From: Mesorhizobium sp.
GTDB taxonomy: Bacteria; Pseudomonadota; Alphaproteobacteria; Rhizobiales; Rhizobiaceae
Direction of reading: 5' to 3'
Assembly (NCBI RefSeq): GCF_016793485.1
Contig: NZ_JAEULZ010000013.1
Coordinates: forward strand, 109,345-173,344
DNA: 64,000 nt
Positions 17,482 to 26,421 of this stretch are shown here, in pieces (positions within the stretch are counted from its first letter, which is position 1; every line of letters starts with the position of its first letter). The notes beneath the pieces were generated by a model. The model was not told the DNA's origin. It saw only the letters and a program-made list of their open reading frames with translations, and did not search any database. A program made the translations under genes and the position numbers.

Positions 17482-18285
17482 ATGGTACGAGGCGCGTTTT
17501 TCGGCATGCTTTCGGCTGGCATGCTTTTCGGCGGTTCCGCGCTGGCGGCTGATCCCGGGGTCATGACAGAGCCGCCGGTAGCGGCCTCCGACTGGGTTGT
17601 GCAGGTGACGCCCTATCTCTGGGCGTCCGGCATCGAGGGCAACATCTCGCCGTTCCAGAGGGCGCCGACGGTGGGCGTTGACGTGCCGTTCTCCGAGGTC
17701 TGGGACAACCTGAACTTCGGCGGGTTCATGAGTGTCTGGGCGCGTCGCGACCGCTTCGTCTTCTCGGGCGACCTGATGTACGTCAACCTGTCGGATACGA
17801 AGACGATCGGGATCCCGAACCTTCCCGACTTCCCAGGCGGCGCCCTCGATGCAACGCTCGACACCGTGCAATTCTACGCCGCGCTCCAGGGGGGCTATCG
17901 TGTCGTCGACACTCCGGAGTTTACGCTCGATGCATTGGCAGGCGGTCGCTTCTGGTACATCTCCAACGATGTCACGCTCAGCTATGCCGGCTTTTCCATC
18001 TCTCGCGGCGCGGATTTCACCTGGATCGATCCTTTGATCGGCGGGCGCGCCTTCTACAACATAAACGAAAAGATGTCCGTGATGGGTCAGGCCGATATCG
18101 GCGGCTTCGGCGTCGGCTCCGAATTTACCTGGTCGGTGCTTGGAACCTTCAACTACGTGTTCAACGACAAATGGTCGGCTTCGGCGGGCTACAAATATCT
18201 GTCCGTCGACTATGACGATGACGGCTATGTGTTCGACGTCGACATGTCGGGTCCAGTGTTCGGCGTCACCTATCGCTTCAACTGA
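17482..18285 (+). CDS. Outer-membrane beta-barrel protein
   Basis: The 267-residue protein has a signal peptide cleaved after ALAADP (about residue 23). Alternating amphipathic strands follow, with many Trp and Tyr: WVVQVTPYLWASGIEGNI, GFMSVWARRDRF, WSASAGYKYLSVDYDDDGY. It ends in VFGVTYRFN, the terminal aromatic signature recognised by the Bam machinery. It likely forms a small barrel. Five bases separate it from the amidohydrolase gene, which suggests import or surface display linked to that enzyme's substrate, although no specific ligand can be named. Confidence 0.83.
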   Translation: MVRGAFFGMLSAGMLFGGSALAADPGVMTEPPVAASDWVVQVTPYLWASGIEGNISPFQRAPTVGVDVPFSEVWDNLNFGGFMSVWARRDRFVFSGDLMYVNLSDTKTIGIPNLPDFPGGALDATLDTVQFYAALQGGYRVVDTPEFTLDALAGGRFWYISNDVTLSYAGFSISRGADFTWIDPLIGGRAFYNINEKMSVMGQADIGGFGVGSEFTWSVLGTFNYVFNDKWSASAGYKYLSVDYDDDGYVFDVDMSGPVFGVTYRFN

Positions 18286-18354
18286 CGCGTCCTGCCATGG
18301 TTGATCTCTGCGGTTAACTCCCCAGATAAGGAGGCAAAGTGCCGGGAGGCAGCC

Positions 18355-18621
18355 ATGTGCCGCAACATCAGACAGCTTTTCAATTTCGAGCCGCCGGCGA
18401 CGGAGGACGAAATACGCAACGCCGCACTTCAGTTCGTGCGCAAGGTCAGTGGCTCGACGAAGCCGTCGCAGCGCAACGAGGACGCCTTCGACCGCGCCGT
18501 GGGGGCCATCTCCGCGAGCGTCCGCGAACTCATCGAGTCCATGGAAACCACGCAGCCGCCCAAGAACCGCGAGGAGGAGGCCGCCAAGGCCCGCGCCCGC
18601 ACCCTGATCCGCTTCGCTTGA
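18355..18621 (+). CDS. DUF2277 family protein
   Basis: The 88-residue protein starting at ATG 18355 (MCRNIRQLFNFEPPATEDEI) fits DUF2277, a short cytoplasmic family common in proteobacteria and actinobacteria with no assigned function. The start is supported by gggaggc eight bases upstream; an in-frame start at 18301 would have no comparable site. The sequence is helical and charged, ending AKARARTLIRFA. It is upstream of the VapBC module on the same strand. Confidence 0.85.
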   Translation: MCRNIRQLFNFEPPATEDEIRNAALQFVRKVSGSTKPSQRNEDAFDRAVGAISASVRELIESMETTQPPKNREEEAAKARARTLIRFA

Positions 18622-18639
18622 AGTTTACTACGATCGGGA

Positions 18640-18662
18640 TTAGCTTAGCTACAGTTAGCTAA
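18640..18662. promoter_or_regulatory. Inverted repeat upstream of the VapBC module
   Basis: TTAGCT (18640-18645) and AGCTAA (18657-18662) are exact reverse complements. A further TAGCTA copy lies between them, so AGCT occurs three times in 23 bases. It ends 15 bases before the antitoxin ATG at 18678, the usual place for autorepression by a VapBC complex. Confidence 0.55.
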
Positions 18663-18677
18663 CCTTTGAGCAATCCA

Positions 18678-18932
18678 ATGCCGACCGTCAACATGCACGA
18701 CGCCAAGACGTCGCTCTCGAAACTCGTGGAAGCCGTCGAAAGCGGTGCGGAAACCGAGATCATTATCGCGCGAAACGGCAAGCCCGCGGCGAAGCTGGTC
18801 GCCGTCACAGCCGAGCCGAAGAAGAAGCGCCAGCTTGGACTGGCGGCGGGTAAATATCCGCCGCTCGACTACGAAGCCTTTCAGGCGCTGGACGCTGAAA
18901 TCGAGAAGATGTTCTTCGGCGAAGACAAGTGA
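18678..18932 (+). CDS. vapB: Phd/YefM-type antitoxin (VapB-like)
   Basis: The product from ATG 18678 has 84 residues, starting MPTVNMHDAKTSLSKLVEAV. This is the classic Phd-fold DNA-binding N-terminus, followed by the beta segment EIIIARNGKPAAKLVAV and an acidic toxin-binding tail, AEIEKMFFGEDK. A TTG at 18666 is an alternative start. It overlaps the toxin gene by four bases. It would neutralise the PIN toxin and repress the operon through the inverted repeat immediately upstream. Confidence 0.88.
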   Translation: MPTVNMHDAKTSLSKLVEAVESGAETEIIIARNGKPAAKLVAVTAEPKKKRQLGLAAGKYPPLDYEAFQALDAEIEKMFFGEDK

Positions 18933-19321
18933 AATTTCTGCTCGACACCCATGTCGCCATCTGGGCAACGAACACGCCCGAGCGCATTCCGGCGCACATT
19001 CGCGCGCCGATTGAGGATAGCGCGTCGCAGGTGTGGGTTTCCGTCGTCGCGATATGGGAAATCGCCATAAAGCATCCGCTCGGACGGCCTGATGCCCCGC
19101 CTCTGTCTGGCCATCAGGCGATTGGCGAGTTCGAGAACGCTAACTTCAGCCTTCTGAATGTCACCGCGCCACACGCCGCCTTCGTCGAGCGCTTGCCACG
19201 CTTGCACGCCGACCCCTTCGACCGCCTGATGCTCGCCCAGGCCGTGATGGAGAACATGCAGTTCGTGACATATGACCGTCATCTGGCGCAGTATGACGTG
19301 GCGCTCCTGACCTGGTCCTGA
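18929..19321 (+). CDS. vapC: PIN-domain ribonuclease toxin (VapC)
   Basis: The 130-residue protein starts at GTG 18929 inside the antitoxin stop (GTGA overlap). It has PIN-domain acidic residues in LLDTHVAIWA, SVVAIWEIAIK, DPFDRLMLAQA and the final TYDRHLAQYD, giving the four-acid magnesium site. VapC toxins cut specific tRNAs or rRNA and so stop translation. The HADPFDRLM segment is typical of the rhizobial/cyanobacterial subgroup. Confidence 0.9.
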   Translation: MKFLLDTHVAIWATNTPERIPAHIRAPIEDSASQVWVSVVAIWEIAIKHPLGRPDAPPLSGHQAIGEFENANFSLLNVTAPHAAFVERLPRLHADPFDRLMLAQAVMENMQFVTYDRHLAQYDVALLTWS

Positions 19322-19373
19322 ACCAGGACACGATCTGCCGACGGCGTTAGCGAAACAGGAATAGCGAGGCCCC

Positions 19374-20294
19374 ATGAGTTTTTTCCCCGGCACCGATCCC
19401 GAGGTCGGCGACAGGTTCGCCTGCGACGCGCTCGAACTGATGGTCATCCCGAACGCCAAGGACATCGGCGGATTCGAGGTGCGGCGGGCGCTGCCCACCG
19501 CGAAGCGCCGTCTCGTCGGCCCGTTCATCTTCTTCGACCGCATGGGTCCGGCGCTTCTGAGGGTAGGGCAGGCGCTCGACGTGCGTCCGCATCCGCACAT
19601 CGGGCTTGCCACCGTCACCTATCTGTTCGACGGCCGCATCAGGCACCGGGATTCGCTCGGCACCGAGATGGTGATCGAGCCGGGCGACGTGAACCTCATG
19701 ACCGCCGGCCGGGGCATCGTCCATTCCGAGCGCACGCCGGAAGAGATGCGCGGCGCGCCGATGTCGGTGTCCGGCCTGCAGACCTGGCTGGCGCTGCCCG
19801 ATGGCGGCGAAGAAGTCGCGCCGCTGTTTGAAAACACCGCGTGCGCGACGTTGCCGGAGTTCGACGATGCCGGCGTGTCCGGTCGCGTCGTCATCGGCGG
19901 CTTCGAGGGCCTTAAATCGCCGGTCCGCACCGCTTCCGACACGCTCTATGCGGACATCAGGCTTAAGCCCGGCGCCAGCGTGCGCATTCCCGCTGACGCC
20001 GAGGAACGCGCCATCTACACGCTCGACGGCACGGTCACCATCGCCGGCGACAGCTTTCCCGAGAATCGCCTGCTCGTCTTCAAGCCCGGCGACGAAATCG
20101 TGGTTTCTTCCGAGGCCGGTGCGCATTTCATGCTTTTCGGGGGCGCATCCCTCGGCTCGAAGCGCTATATATGGTGGAATTTCGTGTCGTCGTCGAAGGA
20201 ACGGATCGAGCAGGCCAAGGAGGAGTGGAAGACCGGCCGCTTCGATATCGTCCCCGGCGATGACAAGGAATTCATCCCGCTGCCCGAGGGGTAG
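19374..20294 (+). CDS. Pirin family protein
   Basis: The 306-residue bicupin shows the pirin hallmarks: GPFIFFDRMGPA, the metal site PHPHIGLATVTYLFDG with its His pair, GDVNLMTAGRGIVHSER and the C-terminal cupin with FGGASLGSKRYIWWNFVSS. Bacterial pirins bind iron and include quercetinases and regulators of central metabolism; the role here is unknown. It is not obviously in an operon; the VapBC module precedes it by 52 bases and dxs follows by 21 to 81 bases, depending on the start. Confidence 0.9.
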   Translation: MSFFPGTDPEVGDRFACDALELMVIPNAKDIGGFEVRRALPTAKRRLVGPFIFFDRMGPALLRVGQALDVRPHPHIGLATVTYLFDGRIRHRDSLGTEMVIEPGDVNLMTAGRGIVHSERTPEEMRGAPMSVSGLQTWLALPDGGEEVAPLFENTACATLPEFDDAGVSGRVVIGGFEGLKSPVRTASDTLYADIRLKPGASVRIPADAEERAIYTLDGTVTIAGDSFPENRLLVFKPGDEIVVSSEAGAHFMLFGGASLGSKRYIWWNFVSSSKERIEQAKEEWKTGRFDIVPGDDKEFIPLPEG

Positions 20295-20375
20295 CGGGTT
20301 CGGCGTTTACATTCCATGAAGCCGCCACTATTGCGGAGGATTGCTGCAATCGCTGCCCGGAAGGTGTCCGAAAGA

Positions 20376-22292
20376 GTGAATTCCAGACCGCAAACGCCGC
20401 TTCTTGACAAGGTCCGTGTGCCGGCCGACCTGCGCGCGCTGCCCGAGGCCGACCTGCCGCAGGTGGCAGCCGAACTGCGCGCCGAGCTGATCGACGCCGT
20501 CTCCGTGACGGGCGGCCATCTCGGCGCGGGTCTCGGTGTTGTCGACCTGACCGTGGCGCTGCATTACGTTTTCGAGACGCCTTCCGACCGACTGATCTGG
20601 GACGTCGGCCACCAGGCCTATCCCCACAAGATCCTGACAGGCCGCCGCGACCGCATCCGCACGCTGCGCACGGAAGGTGGCCTTTCCGGCTTCACCAAGC
20701 GCGCCGAGAGCGAATACGACCCGTTCGGCGCGGCGCATTCCTCGACATCGATCTCGGCCGGCCTCGGCATGGCGGTGGCGCGCGACCTCAAGGGCGGCGC
20801 CAACAACGTGATCGCCGTCATCGGCGACGGCGCGATGTCTGCCGGCATGGCTTATGAGGCGATGAACAATGCCGGCGCGCTGGATGCCCGGCTGATCGTC
20901 ATCCTCAACGACAACGACATGTCCATCGCCCAGCCGACCGGCGCGATGAGCGCCTACCTCGCACGGCTGGCGTCTGGCCGCACCTATCAGGGCATCCGCG
21001 ATTTCGGCAAGAAGCTGACTTCCTATCTCGGCAAGCGCGTCGACCGCGCGGTGACGCGGGCTGTGGAACATGCGCGCGGCTATATGACCGGTGGCACCCT
21101 GTTCGAGGAGCTCGGCTTCTTCCACATCGGCCCGATCGACGGCCACAATCTGGAGCACCTGATCCCGGTCCTGCGCAATGTGCGCGACAACAACACCGGC
21201 CCGGTGCTGATCCATGTCGTCACCCAGAAGGGCAAGGGCTACGCCCCCGCCGAAGCTGCGAGCGACAAGTACCACGGCGTCAACCGCTTCGACGTGATCA
21301 CCGGCGCGCAGGCCAAGCCGCCGGCAAATGCGCCAGCCTATACAAAGGTTTTCGCCGAAAGCCTGATTCAGGAAGCGAAGCTCGACGAGCGCATCGTCGC
21401 GGTGACCGCTGCCATGCCGTCGGGCACCGGGCTCGATCTTTTCGGCGAGGTTTTCCCGTCGCGGACCTTCGACGTCGGCATCGCCGAGCAGCACGCGGTC
21501 ACCTTCGCCGCCGGTCTTGCGTCGGAGGGCCTGAAGCCTTTCGCGGCGATCTATTCGACCTTCCTGCAGCGCGCCTACGACCAGGTCGTGCACGACGTTG
21601 CGATCCAGAAGCTCCCGGTGCGCTTCCCGATCGACCGCGCCGGCTTCGTCGGCGCGGACGGCCCGACCCATTGCGGCGCGTTCGACACCACCTTCCTCGC
21701 CACTTTGCCCGGCATGGTCGTCATGGCCGCCGCCGACGAGGCGGAACTGCGCCACATGGTTCGTACGGCGGCCGACTACGACGAAGGCCCGATCGCCTTC
21801 CGTTATCCGCGCGGCAATGGCGTCGGCGTCGATATGCCCGAGCGCGGATCGTTTCTGGAAATCGGCAAGGGCAGGGTGCTGCGCGAAGGCAGCAAGGTGG
21901 CGCTGCTCTCCTTCGGGACGCGTCTGGCCGATTGCCTGCTCGCCGCCGAGGAGCTTTCCGCCGCCGGCCTTTCGACGACCGTCGCCGACGCTCGTTTCGC
22001 CAAGCCATTGGACGAGGATCTCGTACGCAGGCTCGCCCGCGAGCATGAGGTGCTTGTCACTGTCGAGGAAGGCGCGATCGGCGGTTTCGCCACGCAGGTG
22101 CTGCATTTCCTCGCGCATCAGGGCCTGCTGGAAACCGGCCTCAAGGTGCGTCCACTGGTTCTGCCAGACGATTTCACCGACCACGCCAAGCCTGAAAAGA
22201 TGTATATCGACGCTGGCCTGGACAGTGCCGGTATCGTCCGCACCGTGTTTGCGGCGCTAGGCGGGCGCGGCACCCATGCCGCCACCGCGTGA
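20376..22292 (+). CDS. dxs: 1-deoxy-D-xylulose-5-phosphate synthase
   Basis: This thiamine-diphosphate enzyme joins pyruvate and glyceraldehyde 3-phosphate to start isoprenoid synthesis by the MEP pathway. It shows the DXS segments [35 protein letters not shown], the thiamine motif [18 protein letters not shown] and, in the transketolase-like domain, [18 protein letters not shown] place the start at GTG 20376 ([16 protein letters not shown]), which gives 638 residues and the usual N-terminus. An ATG at 20316 would add 20 residues. Another MEP enzyme, ispH, is at 38.1 kb, not in the same operon. Confidence 0.95.
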   Translation: MNSRPQTPLLDKVRVPADLRALPEADLPQVAAELRAELIDAVSVTGGHLGAGLGVVDLTVALHYVFETPSDRLIWDVGHQAYPHKILTGRRDRIRTLRTEGGLSGFTKRAESEYDPFGAAHSSTSISAGLGMAVARDLKGGANNVIAVIGDGAMSAGMAYEAMNNAGALDARLIVILNDNDMSIAQPTGAMSAYLARLASGRTYQGIRDFGKKLTSYLGKRVDRAVTRAVEHARGYMTGGTLFEELGFFHIGPIDGHNLEHLIPVLRNVRDNNTGPVLIHVVTQKGKGYAPAEAASDKYHGVNRFDVITGAQAKPPANAPAYTKVFAESLIQEAKLDERIVAVTAAMPSGTGLDLFGEVFPSRTFDVGIAEQHAVTFAAGLASEGLKPFAAIYSTFLQRAYDQVVHDVAIQKLPVRFPIDRAGFVGADGPTHCGAFDTTFLATLPGMVVMAAADEAELRHMVRTAADYDEGPIAFRYPRGNGVGVDMPERGSFLEIGKGRVLREGSKVALLSFGTRLADCLLAAEELSAAGLSTTVADARFAKPLDEDLVRRLAREHEVLVTVEEGAIGGFATQVLHFLAHQGLLETGLKVRPLVLPDDFTDHAKPEKMYIDAGLDSAGIVRTVFAALGGRGTHAATA

Positions 22293-22425
22293 CGTCGGTT
22301 AACGCGACACCGTCATCGCTAACGTTCTGTTTACGCTGACTTTTGGCGGTTTGCTTACCGTGTCTCTTGGCCGTTTCTTAGCCCTGATGCCCTAGAACCT
22401 CCCGCAGGTAGGGAGTTTTGGCGGG

Positions 22426-22737
22426 ATGAAGGCGCTTGTCGGCGCGGTGATTGCGGTTGCCTTGGCTGCTGGCGGAATCGGATCTGTCGCAGCCCAGCAG
22501 CGCTATGACCGCAAGCTTGAGGAAGCTGTGATGGGTATCGTCGCTTCGAAAATGGGCGAGATACGCGGCGGCTTCGCGCTCGACACGAAGCCGGTCATGA
22601 TCGTCGTCCAGGGCGATACCGTCCGAAGCACCACCGAACCCACGGCAACGCACCGTCCGGCACCGGCGGACGGTTTGATGCCCGCCGTCGAGCAGAAACA
22701 GGCCGAGCCTGTGCCCTTGGAGTCGACCGCTCGCTAG
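22426..22737 (+). CDS. Small secreted hypothetical protein
   Basis: The 103-residue product has a signal peptide (MKALVGAVIAVALAAGGIGS, cleavage near VAAQ at 24). A short mature part with KLEEAVMGIVASKMGEIRGG follows, then a Pro/Ala-rich tail. I do not recognise a family. It lies between dxs and the TlyA gene on the same strand. Codon use looks like that of its neighbours, and the signal peptide makes it a likely real gene. Confidence 0.65.
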   Translation: MKALVGAVIAVALAAGGIGSVAAQQRYDRKLEEAVMGIVASKMGEIRGGFALDTKPVMIVVQGDTVRSTTEPTATHRPAPADGLMPAVEQKQAEPVPLESTAR

Positions 22738-22769
22738 ACGCTTGCCTAAATGCCGGTCCTTCTCCATGG

Positions 22770-23540
22770 ATGGCCATGGCAACCGCCCAAAACAATGAAA
22801 GCCGCGTAAGGCTGGACGAGTTTCTCGTCGGTCGCGGTTTCTACGCGACGCGTTCGCGGGCCCGCGATGCGGTCACCCGTGGAGCGGTCAGCATCGACGG
22901 CTGTGTCGTCCTCAAGCCCGGGCATGTGGTCGCGCCGTCGAGCGATATCCGGATTGATGATCCAGCGGCTCGCTATGTTTCGCGCGCCGCCCTCAAGCTC
23001 ATCGCCGGCCTCGACCATTTCGGCTTCGACCCAGCAGGCGCACATGCGCTCGACATCGGCGCATCGACGGGCGGCTTCACGCAGGTGCTGCTCGAGCGAG
23101 GCGCGGCGCATGTCGTCGCGCTCGATGTCGGCCACGGCCAGCTCGCCGCAAACCTTCGCAATGACCCGCGCGTCACCGTCATCGAAGGGCTGAACGCGCG
23201 CGACCTCACGCTGGACCATCTGGCGGGAAGCCGGCCCGATTTCCTCGTCTCCGATGTCTCCTTCATCTCGCTGACGCTGGCGCTGCCGCCTGCGCTGTCC
23301 TTGGCCGCTTCCGGCGCGAGAGGCGTCTTTCTTGTCAAGCCGCAGTTCGAGGCCGGGCGCGAAGCGATTGGCAAGGGCGGACTTCTGAAAGACGCGGAGG
23401 AGGGGCCTCGCGTCGCCGAGCGCCTCCGCCTGTGGCTCGGCAGCCAGCCGGGCTGGCGCGCGCTTGGCGTCTGTCCGTCTCCGATCGAAGGCGGCGACGG
23501 CAATCATGAATTCCTGCTCGCCGGGGTGAAGGATCAATGA
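22770..23540 (+). CDS. tlyA: TlyA family rRNA methyltransferase (S4 domain plus FtsJ-like domain)
   Basis: The 256-residue protein begins with an S4 RNA-binding domain (RLDEFLVGRGFYATRSRARDA, about 12-70). An FtsJ-like methyltransferase follows with the SAM motif ALDIGASTGGFTQVLL, the acidic ALDVGHGQL and the later DFLVSDVSFISLTLALP. TlyA enzymes 2'-O-methylate cytidines in 16S and/or 23S rRNA; the old name hemolysin is historical. It overlaps the next methyltransferase gene by four bases (ATGA), so both form an RNA-modification operon. Confidence 0.92.
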   Translation: MAMATAQNNESRVRLDEFLVGRGFYATRSRARDAVTRGAVSIDGCVVLKPGHVVAPSSDIRIDDPAARYVSRAALKLIAGLDHFGFDPAGAHALDIGASTGGFTQVLLERGAAHVVALDVGHGQLAANLRNDPRVTVIEGLNARDLTLDHLAGSRPDFLVSDVSFISLTLALPPALSLAASGARGVFLVKPQFEAGREAIGKGGLLKDAEEGPRVAERLRLWLGSQPGWRALGVCPSPIEGGDGNHEFLLAGVKDQ

Positions 23541-24778
23541 GTTCCACCTTCGAGGTCAGGCGCCTCGGCGCACAGGGCGACGGCGTCGCCGATACGGAAA
23601 CCGGCCAGGTCTTCATCCCCTTCGCGCTGCCCGGCGAGACGGTCACGGCCGCGCGCCACAAGGATCGCGCCGATCTGATCGCGGTCCTCAATCCCTCGCC
23701 CCAGCGCGTCGATCCGGCCTGCCGCCACTTCACGGTCTGCGGTGGTTGTGCTGTCCAGCACCTTGAGGAGACAACCTACCTCGACTGGAAGCGCCAGAAG
23801 GTCGTGCAGGCCCTTCGCGGCGGCCGCATCGATCTGGACGCCGCCCCCATCGTGCCCTGTGCGCCCGCCACGCGTCGCCGCCTGACGTTCTCCGCCCGCA
23901 AGACCGAGCGAGGCGCGGTGTTCGGCTTCAACCGCGCGCTCTCGAAGGAAATCATCGACATCGAGGAGTGCCCGATCTCGCTGCCCGAGATCGTGTCGGC
24001 CTTGCCCAGGCTGCGCCAGCTCGCTGGCCTGATCTCCGCGACTCCGCAGGCCTTCCACATGACGGTCACCGCCACGGCTTCCGGCCTCGACATCGCCGCG
24101 CGTGACTCCGGCAAGATGGCCGACGCCCAGCGTCGCGCCGCAGCCTCTTTCGCGGGCGAGGCGGGCTTCGCGCGGCTGTCCGTCGACGGCGAGATCGTCA
24201 TCGAGCCGCGAAAGCCGCTCGTGGTCTTCGGCGATGCCCCAGTGCCCGTCCCGCCTGGATCCTTCCTTCAGGCCACCGCGCCTGCCGAGCAGGCCATGGC
24301 CGACCTCGTGCTGTCTCATCTTTCCCGCGCCAGGAAGGTCGCCGACCTCTTCGCTGGCTGCGGCAGCTTCGCGCTGCGTCTGGCGAAGAAGTCGGAAGTC
24401 CATGCGGTTGAAGGTGACGCCGATGCGCTTGCCGCGCTTGACCGGGGCTTCCGCCAGGCAACCGGCCTCAAGCGAGTGACGACAGAACGGCGCGACCTTT
24501 TCCGCCGCCCGCTGACCTTCAAGGAACTCAATGCCTTCGACGGTCTCGTTTTCGATCCGCCACGCGCCGGCGCGGAGGATCAATCGAAGCAGATCGCCCG
24601 CTCAGACATTCCTTTCGTCGCCGCCGTCTCATGCAATCCCGGAACGCTCGCGCGCGACCTCGCCATCCTAGTCGGCGGCGGCTATCGCGTCACGGCGGTC
24701 ACCCCGATCGACCAGTTCCTCTGGTCGCCGCATGTCGAGGCTGTGGCCTTGCTGGAGAAACCAAGAAAGCGCCGCTGA
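23537..24778 (+). CDS. TrmA/RumA-family RNA m5U methyltransferase with Fe-S cysteines
   Basis: The 413-residue protein has an N-terminal TRAM-like strand region. The cluster cysteines are in CRHFTVCGGCAVQHL with a later Cys in EECPIS, as in RlmD/RlmC. The C-terminal Rossmann domain carries VADLFAGCGSFALRLA, FDPPRAGAEDQ and the catalytic VSCNPGTLARDL. It would make 5-methyluridine in 23S rRNA; whether the site is U747 or U1939 cannot be read. It is translationally coupled to tlyA. Confidence 0.9.
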   Translation: MSSTFEVRRLGAQGDGVADTETGQVFIPFALPGETVTAARHKDRADLIAVLNPSPQRVDPACRHFTVCGGCAVQHLEETTYLDWKRQKVVQALRGGRIDLDAAPIVPCAPATRRRLTFSARKTERGAVFGFNRALSKEIIDIEECPISLPEIVSALPRLRQLAGLISATPQAFHMTVTATASGLDIAARDSGKMADAQRRAAASFAGEAGFARLSVDGEIVIEPRKPLVVFGDAPVPVPPGSFLQATAPAEQAMADLVLSHLSRARKVADLFAGCGSFALRLAKKSEVHAVEGDADALAALDRGFRQATGLKRVTTERRDLFRRPLTFKELNAFDGLVFDPPRAGAEDQSKQIARSDIPFVAAVSCNPGTLARDLAILVGGGYRVTAVTPIDQFLWSPHVEAVALLEKPRKRR

Positions 24779-24782
24779 TTGC

Positions 24783-25340
24783 TCAGGCCGGCCGAGGCGC
24801 TTCGATCGAGTATTTCATCTCCGCGATCATGCGGTAGAGCTTGCGGTCGCGCGAGACGGGCCACCATTCGTAGAGCAGAAGCTCCATCGGCAGCCAGAGC
24901 GCCACCCAGCCGGCGATGATGAAGCCTTCGGACACCAGGCTTTGCACGATGTCCGGCAGGATCGTGGAGTTGCTGGCAACGGCGGAAATGGCCATGCAGA
25001 TGAGCAGGAAGACGCAGCCCTTGGCCAGCGCTCGCAGGCCGTCGCGCCGTATGGTGACGATTTGCTCGCCGAGCCGTTCGTCCTGGTAACGCCAGAGCGC
25101 CTTGAGCGCGTCATCGACCTTGCGCCGTTCTTCTGGGCTTGGCTGTTCATCCAGTACCAGCTTCGCTTCGATCGCCGCGAGCCGACGGTTGAAATGCGCG
25201 CGCGCTGCATCGAGGATGCGGTCGACGCCGGATCGTTCCTCGAACCGTCCCGCCAGCGGATCTGGCTCGGGCGCCACCACCAGTTCCTCCAGTCGGGCGA
25301 GCCGCAGGCTGACGTGCTGCACGGTCTTCGGGTCTGACAT
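24783..25340 (-). CDS. Two-helix membrane protein of unknown function
   Basis: The start is placed at 25340 (MSDPKTVQHVSLRLARLEEL); the frame is open further upstream but without a good start. The 185-residue protein has an N-terminal cytoplasmic, partly coiled-coil half (residues 1-105). Two membrane helices follow at about 110-130 and 142-160, the second ending WLPMELLLYEWWPVSRD, and the tail is RKLYRMIAEMKYSIE. I do not recognise a named family. It converges on the methyltransferase gene with only four bases between the stop codons. Confidence 0.72.
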   Translation of the reverse strand: MSDPKTVQHVSLRLARLEELVVAPEPDPLAGRFEERSGVDRILDAARAHFNRRLAAIEAKLVLDEQPSPEERRKVDDALKALWRYQDERLGEQIVTIRRDGLRALAKGCVFLLICMAISAVASNSTILPDIVQSLVSEGFIIAGWVALWLPMELLLYEWWPVSRDRKLYRMIAEMKYSIEAPRPA

Positions 25341-25414
25341 CTTGGCTCCGTGGAGGGCAGGGATTAAAAGGCATTGACTTGAAACGAGCGTGATTTGCGC
25401 ATATTTTGACGATA

Positions 25415-25428
25415 GTGGATCAATCCAC
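25415..25428. promoter_or_regulatory. Inverted repeat before the Xre-RES module
   Basis: GTGGAT (25415-25420) and ATCCAC (25423-25428) are exact reverse complements around CA. The site ends 14 bases before the antitoxin ATG at 25443 and follows a weak TTGACT element at 25374. It is a reasonable autoregulatory operator for the Xre-type antitoxin. Confidence 0.5.
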
Positions 25429-25442
25429 AAGAGGAATTTGTC

Positions 25443-25814
25443 ATGAGCGCATCGGCACTCGATCTCACGGCGACGCGGTTCGGCGAGGAGCCGGCGCCGT
25501 TCCTGTCTGCGCGCCGCGTTGCCGAAACGCTTGGCATAAACCTTTCCGAACTCGCCGATCTGGTCGGCGTGGCGCGCAACACGCTCGCCGCCAAGGCGGC
25601 TGGGCGCAAGGCCGACGCAGCGCTCAGCCCGATCGTGCGCATCTTCGCGATGGCTGGCGAGATGGCGGGCAACGAGCAGCGCGCCGCGATCTGGTTCAAG
25701 CACCAGCCCATCCCCGGCTGGGCCGGCAAGACCGCCTACGACCTCGTCCGCGAGGGCAAGGCCGACAAGGTTCTCGCCTATCTGGAGGCAGTGCGTTCCG
25801 GCGTCTATGCCTGA
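25443..25814 (+). CDS. Xre/MbcA/ParS-type antitoxin (DUF2384)
   Basis: The 123-residue protein has an Xre-like helix-turn-helix (LSARRVAETLGINLSELADL with VGVARNTLAAKAAGRK, about residues 22-60). The MbcA/ParS toxin-binding domain follows: AGNEQRAAIWFKHQPIPGWA and GKTAYDLVREGKADKVLAYL. These antitoxins bind the active site of RES toxins with their C-terminus and repress their own promoter. It overlaps the RES gene by eight bases. Confidence 0.9.
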   Translation: MSASALDLTATRFGEEPAPFLSARRVAETLGINLSELADLVGVARNTLAAKAAGRKADAALSPIVRIFAMAGEMAGNEQRAAIWFKHQPIPGWAGKTAYDLVREGKADKVLAYLEAVRSGVYA

Positions 25815-26325
25815 AAGCCAGCCCGAGCGGCCCATCGTCCTCTGGCGCGCCTATGTGCCGCGCTGGGCGCACATGCCACTTTCAGGAGAGGGCGCGTCAC
25901 GGTTCGGCGGCCGCTGGAATCCCGTCGGGGCGCCGACGATCTACGCAGCGCGCGAGCTTTCCACGGCCTGGGCGGAGTACAATCAGGGTTTCGTCCAGCA
26001 TCCGGCGCTCATCGCGCAGCTTGAGCTTTCCAAAGCACGCCTTGCAGACCTGACGGACGACGACACGTTGCAAGGCCTAGGCGTCGGCGCGGACATCCAT
26101 CTCTGCGAATGGCGCGCCATCATGGATGGGGGGCGCGTCCCTCCAACCCACAAGCTGCGGACACGTCTGCTCAAGGAACGATTCCACGGCGTGATCTACC
26201 CCTCCTTCATGTCATCGGGCGGAAGTTGTGTTGCGCTATGGCGCTGGAACAAGACCGGTCATCCGCGCCTGGATGTGATTGACCCCGAAAGTCGCATGCC
26301 ACGAAGCGCCGCATCCTGGTTATGA
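25807..26325 (+). CDS. RES-domain NAD-degrading toxin
   Basis: The 172-residue protein has the RES family core: LWRAYVPRWAHMPLSGEGASRFGGRWNPVG with Arg and Glu residues of the ADP-ribosyltransferase-like site, then PTIYAARELSTAWAEY, and near the end a Ser-rich YPSFMSSGGSCVALWRW. Characterised RES toxins cleave or phosphorolyse NAD+. It is in the standard antitoxin-toxin order with an eight-base overlap. The window shows no neighbouring phage or transposase gene. Confidence 0.9.
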   Translation: MPESQPERPIVLWRAYVPRWAHMPLSGEGASRFGGRWNPVGAPTIYAARELSTAWAEYNQGFVQHPALIAQLELSKARLADLTDDDTLQGLGVGADIHLCEWRAIMDGGRVPPTHKLRTRLLKERFHGVIYPSFMSSGGSCVALWRWNKTGHPRLDVIDPESRMPRSAASWL

Positions 26326-26421
26326 GCTTCAGGCCCGATTGACCGTGGCCCGAAGTGACCACATGCTGAAGTTGTGTCGTCCGGAAGGGCGTAAAAATGA
26401 GTGTGGGCTCGGTAGCAGGCG

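Noticed and set aside
20328-22184. Minus-strand open frame of over 600 codons across dxs
   Set aside because: It is antisense to a well-supported gene and has no recognisable domain.
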